Assembly: GCA_026545225.1 (NCBI GenBank) | Contig: CM048848.1 | Location: 50,059,806-50,123,805 of the forward strand | DNA from: Cornus controversa | Lineage: Eukaryota; Streptophyta; Magnoliopsida; Cornales; Cornaceae | Reading direction: 5' to 3' | DNA length: 64,000 bases | Shown here: one piece after another, positions 11,930 through 23,524 of the stretch | Position numbering within the stretch: position 1 is the first letter of the stretch | Layout of the letters: each line of letters begins with the position of its first letter | Made by a program: the position numbers and the translations under genes | Notes under the pieces: generated by a model | What the model saw: only the letters and a program-made list of their open reading frames with translations | The model's database searches: none | Told to the model about the DNA's origin: nothing

Positions 11930-12150
11930 CTATTCAGGACTATCCCTCTTCACTTGAAAACCTGAAACACTTGAGTTTCATGTCAGTATATCCTTCATCA
12001 CTTGGAAACCTAAAACACTTGAGTTTCATGTTAGTATAATATTATTTCAATTAATAGTAACTATCCCAAAATAATGAGAATATACTATTCGGAACTAATG
12101 AAACACTTGAGTTTTATGTCAGTATAACATTATTTCAATTTTATATATAT
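11930..12150. repeat. Short degenerate tandem repeats
   Basis: Three copies of a motif containing GAAACACTTGAGTTTCATGT followed by CAGTATA lie at about 11965, 12013 and 12105. Confidence 0.7.
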
Positions 12151-12656
12151 GTGTGCGCGTAGTCAAAATAGTGAAAGCCCAATAGCTCTCCTAGCCACTA
12201 TGCATGAGGGTAGTGCAATAACCCTTCCTATAACACAAGAAATGGGAAGTTATCGAGATACATCAATATCTTTTATATTTTATATTTTTTTGGATACTTG
12301 ATAGTACAAAATATATAAATCTTATATCTATTCATAAAAGATTTTTAATCATTTGTACTACTATTAAAAGTACATAGTGTTTCTAATTATTTTTTAATTT
12401 TCAAATGCTCTTTTAATTTTTATAATATTATTGATTAAATGTACATAGAGTTTCCATACATTTTTATATTTTTCATGATTTTATTTAAATAGAAATGATA
12501 TTAAACCCAAACTTCACTCTTTTCTACCTAATCTATTTTGATAGCATTACGGAAAACAAATGAATAGGAATGCAATTCGAAAAAATCATAAATCAATTCA
12601 ATGCAGTACTTTGGCAGCATTACGAAAAACAAATGAATTTGTACTATAAGAGGTGA
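12151..12656. other. Intergenic, nothing recognised
   Basis: AT-rich. A direct repeat of AGCATTACGGAAAACAAATGAA occurs near 12543 and 12617. The rest shows no structure. Confidence 0.4.
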
Positions 12657-14030
12657 TGTTGTTTTAAAATTGTTAAATAACTCGCAAGTGTACGAATCTA
12701 TTGAAGTATAGATCGGCAAAAACGAGGTCGAACCCAAGGGAATGCTTTGAGAATAAAAACTAATACAAATTCAAATTAATTTAAAACTAATCTAGTTTAA
12801 ACAAAAAGTTGATTGATTTGAAAGATTAAACTAACATGCAAATAAAATAACACAATTAAAATCAAATAGAAAAAATAACTAAGGTTTCGGATTCCACCAC
12901 CATTAAATCCATGAAGTTTCTAATATTCATTTATTAATTCCCAAATTTGGAGTAGCAATCAAGAAATCAATCTATTGCTTACTCAAGATTTAACAATCAA
13001 GCACTATGAAAAATATATTAAAAAGGTAGATTTTCCTTCGCTTTACTAGTGTAAAATTCTAAGCATCCTATATATCCAATTTAATGAAAAACATAAGATC
13101 AAAGATTATTACTTTTAAGAAATACAAACCCAAGCTTAGATTAATTATAATACTTTCTAACTACCACATATACATGATATAGATGGTGAAAGAATTATAA
13201 AATAATTAATCACAAGAAGCAAAAATCATAAGCAATTAAATCACACACATGAGAATCAATTAATGAACAAAAGAACTTTACTTCATTAATGGAGGTTTCC
13301 TCCTCAACTCTAGTTGAGGAGTTTAGTTACATATAGTAGAAGAAGAAGATAACAAAATAATAAAAGACATAATGAATAAATAAAACCCGAATTGTCTCTG
13401 TCTTCTCTGCCCTGGCCTCCACTTCTTTTCTCTTCCAAAACAGCCTCCAATTCATCTCTTTATACCCTAAGAGAATACATAAAGTCCTAATCTAATTAGG
13501 AGATAAAGTCCTAATCCAATTAGGAGAAAATTAGGGTTTTCCCGCAGCCCTAAATAGGTATATTTTTTTGCTGACATTCGGCCCAAGTTTTGACCTAGTA
13601 GAAGTTCGATTCACGAAATTTACGTGAAATACAAAAGTGTCCAGAATCTAATTTCGTTCAACTTATGTGGGAATTAAGTCGAATTGACGCTCAAAAATAA
13701 GGTTTTCAGTCCACTTTCCAAAACGGGATTAAAACTGGATTAAGTGTAGAATTGGGCTTCAGGCCCGTAATCTTCTTAAGCAGTTGTAATTCTCTTGAAC
13801 CTCTTCCTTGGGCTGATTTGAGTTGAAATATGGAGTTGAATGGACCCATTAGATATAGGCTTCATATAACCTTCTTGGATATCATCTTTAAAAACCCAAA
13901 ATTATGATTTTATCTGAAATAATCATTAAGGCCCTGAAAAAGACAGAAAACACAAAAATAGAGTAAAATCACATATAAACTATCACTAAGAGAATAAAAT
14001 ATGTAAATTAAGAGGCTAGAATGCATAACA
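12657..14030 (-). mobile_element. Probable solo LTR (LTR-retrotransposon fossil)
   Basis: About 1.37 kb bounded by TGTTGTTTTAAAA and GCATAACA, that is, TG...CA ends on either strand. In minus orientation it begins TGTTATGCATTC and ends with a stretch containing CTTCAATAGATTCGTACACT and TGCGAG, of a kind widespread at plant LTR ends. A GGTATAAAGAG TATA-like motif lies inside. No gag or pol is nearby and no target duplication could be matched, so the boundaries are tentative and it looks old. Confidence 0.45.
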
Positions 14031-14234
14031 TTCAATGCCGATCAAGAGGAGCAACCTGCAAAACCTAACATCAGTTCTATAACATTTTTGAATGGATTTG
14101 GTAGTTTGATTTTTTCTTTAACAATTTTTTTTATTGTTCTAATTTTCTTATATACTTTTTTTTTTATATAATGTTTTTTGGGGTGTGCATAAGGGATGTA
14201 ATATGTTTGTTGGCAAGTCAGACATGTGAGTAAT

Positions 14235-14328
14235 AAAAATTGTAATTTGTTTTCATTACTTACAAAGAAATGATTCAATATATTGTAATTTATTTTCATT
14301 GCTTACAAAGAAATGATTCAATATCAGG
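14235..14328. repeat. 43-bp tandem duplication
   Basis: Two copies of a unit beginning TGTAATTTGTTTTCATT and ending GAAATGATTCAATAT, at 14241 and 14284, with a couple of mismatches. Confidence 0.85.
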
Positions 14329-14329
14329 A

Positions 14330-15060
14330 GTATATTTGTCTTCTCAATTTCTTTTTTAATTTGCATTATTACTTCAAAGTTAAAATCTGTAACTATACTA
14401 ATAATGATTGCCAAGTCTACATCATATCACAAGATGTAATAAGGAATTTATGTCACCACAAACAGAGACTAAAGTAAGTGTTCGTTGATGTTAAATTGAT
14501 ATATTTAGGTAGTAAATATATTAATTTAAGCTATATTTTATTTATTGGTTCAAATAAAAATTTAAGCTTTATATTTAAAATTTATTTATTTTATTAATTT
14601 GATAGTCCTTAACATTGTAATGCTATACATATTTCTTTCTAAGTGTTTTTTTCATATCTTGATCATTTTTAATCAATTACATCTCATGTTTGCCTTTTGT
14701 TTCAATTTAACTTTTTTCTTTTGATTTCACTATTGAAAACAATGTGTAGAAAAGTTGGCCTTTAATTAATAAAAATAAATTAACAATGGAGACACTTTCC
14801 CGCACTTTAGTTTAAGAAAAATCATTTTATAATTATTTTTCTTTTTCAATTCAAATGATAAATATTCCTTTAACCATGTTAAGGATGTTTGACTCATTAA
14901 AATTTTCATTTTATTCATGTGAAAATAATTTTATTCATGAAAATTTTGTTTTAGTTCGTGATATAATACTCTAAAATTGTTATAAATATGCAAGGAAAAT
15001 TTAACTAAAGTTTTAAGTTGATGTTTAACTACGTGCATGACACGTACGTTTTTACTAGTA
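14330..15060. other. Intergenic, nothing recognised
   Basis: AT-rich sequence without supported genes or repeats. Its right edge borders the start of the duplicated GT61 unit (about 15065). Confidence 0.4.
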
Positions 15061-16447
15061 TATACACACACGAGTGTAGAAAGAGTGATTCCAATACACT
15101 CCACATGTTAACCTTCTTTGTTCATGAATACTTTTGCTTTTTCATATGCTCTCTTCAAATATCCCCTAAACCTGACCAAATCAAGTTTTACATTTTGTTC
15201 GTTCAAATATATGTCCAAGATCTCGCTGGACCAACCCTTATTTTGAAGGGCCTTTGGGTCCTCTAGCACCATCTCATCCTTCCCATACTTCTCCGCCAAG
15301 CTGCTAAGCTGCTCTCCCCCACCCCAATCTTGTACTCTATGTACTCCAATCCCATATCCCTAGCCGGTTTCCCGGAACACGTCTCGAACAACCGTTCCAA
15401 CCCAGTGGGGACCACCTGCATGAACACCGACCCTGGCCGTAGAAACAACAAGTGGGTGAGCGTTGCACCGTGCACCCCTATCATTACATGACTCGAATGT
15501 ATTAACACATATGCTTCGCGCAAAGAAGTCTCGGGTTTGGGCTCAAATACTATGACATCAAAACCCTCGTCCTGTGCCACTTTTTCCACTTCGACCTGGT
15601 TGAAGATCACACGTCCAACACCACCACTACGACTAGCTAGTATAAGGTGCGGCCTAGCTTTTGGAAGGATGGCCTTGGCCATAGGTTTTTTCTAGCAATT
15701 CATGGAAATGTAGTATAGTTCTTGAATTGGGTATTAATTTTGGGTCTATGGTCATGGAACCGTGTGACATAAGGCCCAATGTGGCAGATGGAAAACAATG
15801 GGTCACAGTATCATTGTCAAGGTTTATGATTGGGTGCTTGCTGAAACTCCGAAGCAAATCGGCATACTTTTGGACCCACCAATCGCGTGATTTGGAGATC
15901 ACGAGGACGAAATCTTACTGGGGTTGATCGAATTGACAGTGATGAAGAGGGGAATGAACCCGTCATTGAACTCATGGAAGAAGTTTTCGGTGTACCCCTT
16001 AGCACTGAATACTAGGGCCGAGACATTGTGTTGGACCTTACATGGTGGGATTGGTGGGCCTGAAGTAAGACTGACTTCTTTGATGTGGCCCATTGTGAAG
16101 TTCTCCCATTTTTGAGGGTAAGGACGGACTTTTTCCACAAAAGGTCTTGAGTTTTCTTGGCCCACAATGGAAAAGGTGGACAGAGTTGGGTCCAAGACGG
16201 TTGCAGATGTCATAGTTATGATGAGAACGGTCACAGGTTACTGGGCTGACCAATGATGATCTGACATGTGGTGCAGAATGTGCCTCCCTCATGTGTTTCG
16301 GTTTCCAAAGTAGTGTTCCTGCAACTATGAGAAAATGACAAATAAGATGTCATGGAAATGGGCATAGACTTGCGAAATTACACCTTTCTATATTAAGTTG
16401 TGCCATAGAAATCTAAATTTAAACCAAAAACACGCCGTTTTCACTTG

Positions 16448-16492
<45 letters not shown>

Positions 16493-16689
16493 TAACTTAA
16501 TTATTTTTTAGTATGCAACAATCATACAACTATTTCAAAACGTATATACAACCGGACTTTTGAAAATAATTTGGTATCATGTAAGAAGTAAAATGTCAGA
16601 TATCATATCTCCTGATAAATTGCTTAATTGTCAATTTTTCGTATATACAACAACTTACGTTCAAACACAAGTTATTGAAAAATTTTATG

Positions 16690-17985
16690 CTATGTCCGGT
16701 AGAAAAGAATGATTGAGAAAGAATTAATGAGAGGGGGATAGATGATATTTCTCATGTTTGGTTGAAGGGAAGAGAAAAGAGAGAGGAAGCAAGGAGGGAT
16801 GATTCATCCCTCCTTGTTTTTTGCTTTGTTTGATTGGAAGGAAGAATTGAGAAAGGATGGAAGAGAGGATAGATAGAAGAATCTTTTTGTGTTTTGTTAG
16901 AAGGAAGGGAAGAAATAAAGGAAGCATGGAGGGATAAAATATCCTTCCTTCTTTTAAGTTTTCTTATCTTTCCAAAATGGAGCGAAAGAGAAGAGAAAAA
17001 GATAGAATAAGTACTTATAAATATATAATTCTAGTTTTAACTTTTTCAAAAACAAATTGTTATTTAAATCCTACTGCATTAAACAACAATTGCCTGATCC
17101 TTTTGTCAGCAAATCCAAAAATTGTGATGAATATGAGTTTTGAGTAAATGTGTACATTAATTAGTACAAGCTTCATTCTTGCAAATAATTTCTTTTTTGA
17201 AAAAAATTGTAAAAAGTCTATTTTAATACCTTTGAAATTGATATTAAAGAAACAATAAATGCTGAAACCTAGCATGTGACAGACTTATTATTATTTAGTT
17301 TTGCTAAAAATTGTACTCAATTATGACTTCAGCAAATCTAAAAATATTCTACACCATTTAAAATTTTTGCTGCAATTATTAAATTTTGATTAATGTTCAA
17401 TAATTTCATCCATTTGTATAAACCATTTGTTGGTTGATTAACCTTTTCAAAATTGAGTCATTTTAAATTATTTTTTTAACACTAATCACTTTATGTTTAA
17501 TAACTTCAATTCAACTCATGACTTATTGGATTTGTTCATGTTATGCCGAGCATATGTTTAACACACTTGCTGGTTTGAGAATCTCAGTGTTGTTGAAAAT
17601 TTGGAATGAATTTTTTTTTTCTATAATTATATATAATGAAAGTATATTAGTAAAAAAATTATAAAATCTCTCATTTCTTTCCTTTCAACCAAACAAAAAA
17701 GATGTCATTTTATGTATCCTTTTTACTATCTCTTCCATTCAATGAAATAAAAAGTGACAGAGACACATTTTCTTCCCTCATCCATCCCTCCCCCTCTCCC
17801 TTTCATCCATTCTTTCATCCCTCTAACTAAATGGAGTTGATCATTATATCCATCCTTTCTAATATCTTTTTCATTCAATCAAACAAAAAGTGAGGGAGAC
17901 ACATTCCCTTCACTAGAGATGTCTCATCCATTCCTCCTTCTCTATCTCTTCTATCCATTTTTTCATCCTTCCAACCAAACGGAAC
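16690..17985. mobile_element. TIR element (non-autonomous) in the pseudogene intron
   Basis: The left arm (CTATGTCCGGTAGAAAAGAATGATTGAG, then purine-rich GGAAGGGAAGAG repeats) is mirrored by the right arm (CTTCTATCC...CATCCTTCCAACCAAACGGAACAT). Arms are imperfect and a few hundred bases long; the centre (about 17.0-17.6 kb) is plain AT-rich sequence without a transposase. The corresponding intron of the intact gene lacks it, so it inserted after the duplication or was lost there. Confidence 0.6.
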
Positions 17986-17994
17986 ATTAAGATT

Positions 17995-18335
17995 ACCAAA
18001 GGGACTCTAAGCCCAATGGTATAACAGTGTAACCTTCCCACCTTTAAAGAGGAGGAAAGAGGTTCGAGCATTGACATGAATAAAAGTGTGAAAGTACTTA
18101 ACTAACTAAAAAACACGTTATAATTACACCAAGTTATGAGTGAAAATGTTTGCTCATTCAACCGATTTACATCAACAAGGCACAACAATATAATGATCGA
18201 GCATGGTTCAATTATGATTCACTAATTTTGTAATTCAACTTGGCCTAGTCATGACGGAGGGTGAGTCACATGTTTAAGTGACACATTGTGTTCATTCGGA
18301 GTTTGTAAATTGTCCGAGAATTTGAAGTGCCTAGG
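17995..18335 (+). repeat. Possible tRNA-derived SINE-like sequence
   Basis: GGACTCTAAGCCCAATGGTA (A-box-like) is followed about 50 nt later by GAGGTTCGAGCATTGACATG (B-box-like), the spacing of a pol III promoter. A tail shared with the intact gene's intron follows. No poly(A) or poly(T) end or target duplication was recognised, so the call is tentative. Confidence 0.4.
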
Positions 18336-18746
18336 TGTTAGAGGGTCCTGTCCCAAATTGGATCCGGCTGAGAAAGTGATTGGGTATAAATGGGTGGGTA
18401 TGTAGAACTACCTAATAGTCTAGGCTTTTGGATAGAGGACAAATGCCCAGCTCGTTACAGTTGGTATCAGAGTTAGACCCAGTCTTTGATCCGATGTCAC
18501 GCATAGCATCCACCCGACCGAAGTCTGGGTCCGGGTCGTTGTTGGGTCATCCCATAATTAGGGAGGACGGGTAGGCAGGGTGATCCAACCGTAACGAGGG
18601 ATGTTGCGAGTTTGGGTGGCGAAGAATGTTAGATGGTCTTGTCCCACATCGATTCGGGGTACAACATCGATTCGGATAGAAAAGTGATTGGTATACAACA
18701 CTACCTAATAATTTAGGTTTTTGCATAAAACATCCTACCCGTTACA
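18336..18746 (+). mobile_element. TRIM (miniature LTR retrotransposon), 411 bp
   Basis: Two LTRs, 18336-18459 (124 bp) and 18627-18746 (120 bp), both start TGTTAGA and end CGTTACA. The first is followed by a primer site TGGTATCAGAG (18462-18472) complementary to initiator tRNA-Met. Flanks CTAGG/CTAGA are a 4-of-5 target duplication. The 167-bp interior is non-coding. The LTRs differ at a fair number of sites, so it is not recent. Confidence 0.85.
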
Positions 18747-19076
18747 CTAGAGATGAGTTTACTCTTACTAGGGATGAGTTTACTCTTTTTCAGCAAAAGC
18801 AATAGCAAAAGTAAAAGCAAAAGCAAAAAAATAAAATAAAATAGGAATGTGTTTTCGTACTGAAAATGAGAATCTAAAGTAGTAAAAAGTCGAGAGAGAG
18901 AATGAAACACATGTTAAACATAGAAAATGGAAATTAAGAAACTTGAGAAACACCCATTCATACCTCCTGATTGAATACATTGTATGTAGTCTACAGATTG
19001 ACGAGAGAAAAATATGGAACACGAAGAACATTATTAAGAACACGATCATCGTCCTCTTCATCGCTTGAACCTTCAT

Positions 19077-19560
19077 GTCTAAACAAACTTCAAAAGCAAT
19101 AACTAAATGTCAATTAAGTCTCTGATCGTTTCAAATCTTTCTTCCCTACAAACACACATGCATATATATATATCCACACACACATGTATGTCAATTATTA
19201 TGTTAATTAAACATTAATGGAAGTTTGGCAACTTTGCTCATTTAAAAGGGAAATGACGTAACATTAATTGAAGTATATATAAATACGATGAATGTCAGCT
19301 AAACTAGCACATCCAATTACACGCACATATGTTTACAGGTGCATAGACTAATATATATATATATATTGAACATTAAGAGACCAGGAAATGAGAGAAATGA
19401 ATAAGAGAACAGTTTTACCTGGAGAGAGTTTGAGAACGGCGAGTGAACTTGAAGAGATGATCTGTTTAGTCTTTGGTTTTGAAGTTTGAAGCTGTAAAGG
19501 TCAAGATCTAGAAATGCTGGTTTGATAACAAAAACCTAGAGTGAGATAATATAACGTACG
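19077..19560 (-). promoter_or_regulatory. Decayed leader and promoter of the GT61 pseudogene
   Basis: Homologous to 2842-3310 of the intact locus. The leader exon with its CTCTCCAG|GTAAAAC donor lies near 19.42 kb, and a TTATATTAT TATA-like motif near 19.55 kb. The ATG found at 3282 in the intact leader is AGG here, which supports that leader being untranslated. Confidence 0.6.
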
Positions 19561-20139
19561 GTCTGAGGGTCAAAGATTTTGGCTCTTGAGTACATTTTGA
19601 AATTCCCAACGAGCTAAACACATTCAATAAAAATGATTTATATTTTTTTAAGGGGAAAGAAAAATTTGTTTATGAATTTTTGTTACATGATGTTACAATA
19701 TAAACACTTTGAAAGGAGTGAGAAATTTTATTTAATACTGACTTAGAGTTGAAGACTATCTATTGTAATAGTAGAAAAAAAAAAGAATGGATCGAGCATT
19801 CTAGCATATGATTACGATAATGTCATTTAATGATCCAATTACATTATGACTAGATAATCGAGTGAAAGGTTTTGATTTTCTGGATCACAATCTAACTTCG
19901 GCAAATTATACAGAACCTTTTCTTTTCAAGTTGAATAGTACAAATTTACCGGAAAAAAAAAAGAAGTTAGAAAAGTACAAATGTGTCTTTGGCTGTACAA
20001 ATTTTTTTTTTCTTTTCTTTTTAATTTTATTTTTTGTTTTTTCACATTTTTGGTCCAATGAGAGGGGTGCTATAGGTGGGTTGACACACTTCCGCACATA
20101 CTCTCCAATATGGATGAAAATGTAATTTGACAATCAAGT
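19561..20139. other. Intergenic, nothing recognised
   Basis: AT-rich with T-rich runs. Open frames on both strands here have no family resemblance. Confidence 0.4.
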
Positions 20140-20811
20140 TTTTTTAAGCGAGCTGATATTGACGCTTCACTAATATCCTTAGACAGTTAGACACTCCACT
20201 CTCATATTTTTTTACAATAAAATTACAAAAAAGTCCTTACAATGTACAATGTTTGATTTTTATATTTTAATACCATAATTGTCCTTACCTGATAAGGTTA
20301 TAATTCTTCTCTCTCACGTTTTCTCTTCTAACCTGGCGCTAAAATACAACTTCTCTTTCACATTCCTTCTCCTGTCTCTCTCTCTCTCTGAAAAATGAAA
20401 AATAAAATGTCTGGAGGTCTCTCTGAAAAATAAAAAATAAAATATTTGAGTTAGAGGAAGTTATTGAAATTATTAAGACAAGCAATATTATAGAAACTCA
20501 GAAATACCTTTCTAATTACCAGGATAATGTGATTTTTTTTTTAATTTATTCTAATTTTTCTTCCGAATCCATTTTTTGAGTTGGTTTTGGAAAAAACCGA
20601 TTCTTCTTGCTGAATCAATCTATCAATATTTATTTTAGAATTAAATTTTATTCATCGAAATACTATGTTGAGAATAATAGATGCAATTTCTGTGTAGATC
20701 AAGAAGGAGGAAGATGCTATAATTAAATAGAAGTCGAAAAATTTAGGATTCAATATAATGACATGAGAGAATGTATATGATTAGAATAATAAAAGTTATG
20801 TGATTAAACTA

Positions 20812-21736
20812 AGGGATGAGACATTCGCATTCTCATTTTCTATAGTTGCACTCTCATCTTAGGAGAAATGTCACTTCTAATCTCCACTTCATATGTGAAT
20901 GATTAACTTTTTTTCAAAATACTAAACTATCCTTTCAAACATTCTATTTGTCTTCTATCTTTAATGATTTTGGTCTCTTTGACCTGATCCAAAAATAATA
21001 CTCGAAAAATAATAATCCAAAAAAAATTCTCTATTTTTACGAAACCCAAAAAGAGTTATCTATGTTGAATAATTATTCCTTTCGACAAGACCAATATATA
21101 TAAATATATATATATGTTGAAGAAATTATATCTTTTGACATGAGATAAAAAAAAAAATCTCTATAGAATAAATTATTTCTTTTGGCAGGAATTAAAAATT
21201 AAAAAGTATCCAAAAAATAGTTATCCTTGTTGAATAAGTTCTATCTTGACATGACAAAAAAAAAAAAGTACCTAAAAAATTTTATTCTTGATGAATAAAC
21301 TATCTACATTGAGAGTACCCAAAAAAAAAGTTATCGTATAAGTTATATCTTTTGATAGGTTCAAAAAAATAAATTATCTCTATTGGAAGAAGTAAAAAAA
21401 AAAAGTTTTTTTGTTGAATAAATTATCCTTTTGACAGGGAAAAAAAAAAGACCTATGAAGAGGTTAATTCTTTTGACAAGATTAAAAAAAAAAAAAAGTA
21501 CTAAAGCAAGTAAAAAAGATTAAAAAAATGATCTCTTTTGAGAGGACCCAAAAAAACATAATAAAAAAACTAAAGAAGGTAAAAAAGAGTTTAACTTTAT
21601 AGTATAAAGGGTAGTTGTGATATTATAAAATAAGGGATGATATATTAATTAGTTTAGGGACCTTCTTGTCATTTTCTTTAAAAGAAAAGGTAGGTGGAGT
21701 GCAATTGTAAAAAATGGGAGTACGAATATCATTTTC
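20812..21736. mobile_element. Nested 925-bp TIR element with 9-bp target duplication
   Basis: Flanked by ATTAAACTA at 20803-20811 and 21737-21745. Ends are inverted repeats of the type ATGAGACATTCGCATTCTCA and TAGTTGCACTC (left) against TGATATTCGTACTCCCA and CAATTGCACTCC (right, complemented). The 9-bp duplication fits the Mutator superfamily. The uninterrupted target sequence survives in a tandem copy at about 21836-21905. Much of the interior is a degenerate about 60-bp tandem array. Confidence 0.8.
20960..21560. repeat. Degenerate tandem array, unit about 55-70 bp
   Basis: About eight to ten units of the pattern GTTGAATAAATTAT, CTTTTGACA, then an A-run and AGTACC/AAAAAGTTATC. Units vary in length mostly through the A-runs. 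The array lies wholly inside the nested element. Confidence 0.7.
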
Positions 21737-21912
21737 ATTAAACTAAAAGTATTTGAGTTTGATGCAAACTTTATATCAATGAATAAAAGTTAAAACTATC
21801 TCATCATAGGACAAACATGACCTAAGAGAATGTATATGATTAGGATAATAAAAGTTATGTGATTAAACTAAAAGTATTTGAGTTTGATGCAAACTTTATA
21901 TCAATGAATAAA
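21737..21912. repeat. Tandem duplication around the nested insertion site
   Basis: The stretch GAATGTATATGATTAG...GTGATTAAACTA before the nested element, and ATTAAACTAAAAGTATTTG...CAATGAATAAAA after it, recur uninterrupted at 21829-21912. The first copy was therefore split by the insertion. Confidence 0.85.
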
Positions 21913-22424
21913 ACTATCAAACATATAACTAATTAAAATCAAATGAAAGCTTAGTTTTACTTAAATAAAAATTATGATGAATTTAATTAAGCCAATGAAA
22001 GCTTGTTTGATTTTAGAAGAGAACTTTTATAAATTAAGAGATGAAAAGAGAAAAACGCGAGTCTTTGGAATCCTTTCTCCAATTGTAATTGTCATAATTT
22101 AGCTAAGTACCTTTTTTGCAATTGGACTTTTAAGTAGGTAAAAAAAGAATTGAAATTTTAAAAGTAGAAGAGATTGTGAGAGAAAACTGAATGAATGGAA
22201 ATTCTAAAAAGGTAAAAAAATAATTGGAATTGAATCATGACTTAGAAGGGCAATTATGGTATTAAAAATATAAGAATCAAATATTGTATATTGTAGAGAC
22301 TCTTTTGTAACTTCATTTAAAAAAAAGATAGAAGTGGAGTGCCTAAGAATATTGGTGGAACTCCAATATCAGCTCCCTTTTTTAATACTAATTTCAATAT
22401 GTAAAGTAGAAGTTTTGTTTAGGG

Positions 22425-22610
22425 GTGTTCATTTGAGTGGCTTGAATCCAATTCCATCTGTGTGGATCATATTAGATTTTTAGTCCAATAGTTCAGTGAC
22501 AAATTCATAAATTAAGAATATGTAGGAATCGGATCGGATTATGAATTAGAATCTCAACAATCTAATTTGATTTGTAAATTTGATTTGATCTCTTAAGAAT
22601 ATATATATAT
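22425..22610. mobile_element. hAT-MITE-like end fragment
   Basis: TAGGGGTGTTCATTTGAGTGG matches the TAGGGGTG-type terminus of the other hAT MITEs. It is followed by degenerate GGATCGGATT motifs and a (TA)n tract. The right end was not found. Confidence 0.4.
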
Positions 22611-23520
22611 ATATATAAGCCTTCTACATTTGATCTCAGACACTCCAACTTTTAATTTTAATATTTGAAATGACAAGTTTACCCTTCATCTCCTAAATGA
22701 CACAAACATACATACATATGTAGATGGAGATAGATCTATAATAAAAAGTAATTGCTTTAAAATGACCCTAAAAATATATATAAAAAATGAATAGCCACCA
22801 ATCTTAAAACTAAATTGCTCTTTAGTGACCATTTGAGGGTAGGTTTGTTATAGTGTTTTATGTAGTTACTAAAAATAATTAATTAAGTAAACATATTAAA
22901 CCTTATAGAAATATATATATATAAAATTAGGGTTTTGATTGAATTTTATGAAAATACATAGTTGAGGCCGATAGTTCAAAATTGCAGAAATCCTCACTCT
23001 ATATTCATCATATTTAAAGGTTTAATTGAACAAGAGAGATTTAATAATGGATAAGTACCATATGGGGGAAAGTAAAAAAAAAATGTAATAATAGATAAGT
23101 ACCATATGAGGGAAATTTAAACAAATGAATGATTTGGAGTCGTATATAGAATCTAGATTCACCATATTTATATTATTATTATTTGATATACGCAATATAT
23201 GGAAGTGTGTGTAGACAATGTTTTCAAATGGGGAAAGGATATTTTTGTAATTGATTTTAAAATAGTCATTGAAAAGTAATATTGTTTTAGGATCGAAAAC
23301 TATTAATCTTTTTGTAACTTTATGTCACTATAGAACAATTATCTTTAATTTTGGCCACTTAAATCTAATTTTCTCTTTTTCATTTATAAATAAACTAACT
23401 CTAATTATACTTTCTCATTTGTCATTTCACCATATATATAAAAATTGTTGTAAGATTAACCATCCCAGACAACCGTATTCAAAGGCATAGAAAAGGGAAA
23501 GATACAATCCTAGCTCTAAT
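22611..23520. other. AT-rich intergenic with a fold-back fragment
   Basis: Around 22760-22850 and 23230-23380 there are oppositely oriented remnants of a family with 'GACCATTTGAGGG / TGGCCACTTAAATCTAATTTT' motifs (compare 49.97-50.78 kb). Boundaries are not resolved and there are no genes. Confidence 0.35.
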
Positions 23521-23524
23521 TATA

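Larger units (their letters stand above)
15108..19076 (-). pseudogene. GT61 glycosyltransferase pseudogene (paralogue of the gene at 394-2841)
   Basis: A decayed duplicate of the intact GT61 gene with the same two-exon layout. Exon 1 is 18964-19076, the intron 16317-18963 and exon 2 about 15108-16316. Most conserved GT61 stretches remain, in different frames (FHEFNDGF, LASRSGGVGRVIF, GVHGATLTHLLFL). Against the intact gene I see an 8-bp loss beside the exon 1 donor that changes the splice phase; a 14-bp loss near 16203; a 1-bp loss near 15915; a 14-bp loss near 15668; and an 8-bp micro-duplication (AAGCTGCT) near 15312. Each shifts the frame. The intron is 1.5 kb longer than in the intact gene because it gained a TIR element and a TRIM. 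It could still be transcribed, since the TATA region and leader donor are conserved, but cannot give a full enzyme. Confidence 0.9.
20148..22377. mobile_element. 2.2-kb TIR transposon, non-autonomous, with a nested element
   Basis: The ends GCGAGCTGATATTG and (reverse complement) GGGAGCTGATATTG continue as imperfect terminal inverted repeats of about 50 bp, sharing ACTCCACT. An 8-bp repeat TTTTTTAA flanks both sides (20140-20147, 22378-22385), though it is low in complexity. Inside are another TIR element (20812-21736) and a tandem duplication. No transposase frame is visible. TSD length suggests hAT or Mutator superfamily. Confidence 0.7.

Noticed and set aside
18000-18075. Possible tRNA gene from A- and B-box-like motifs
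   Set aside because: No cloverleaf with paired acceptor stem could be drawn; at best a SINE-like remnant.
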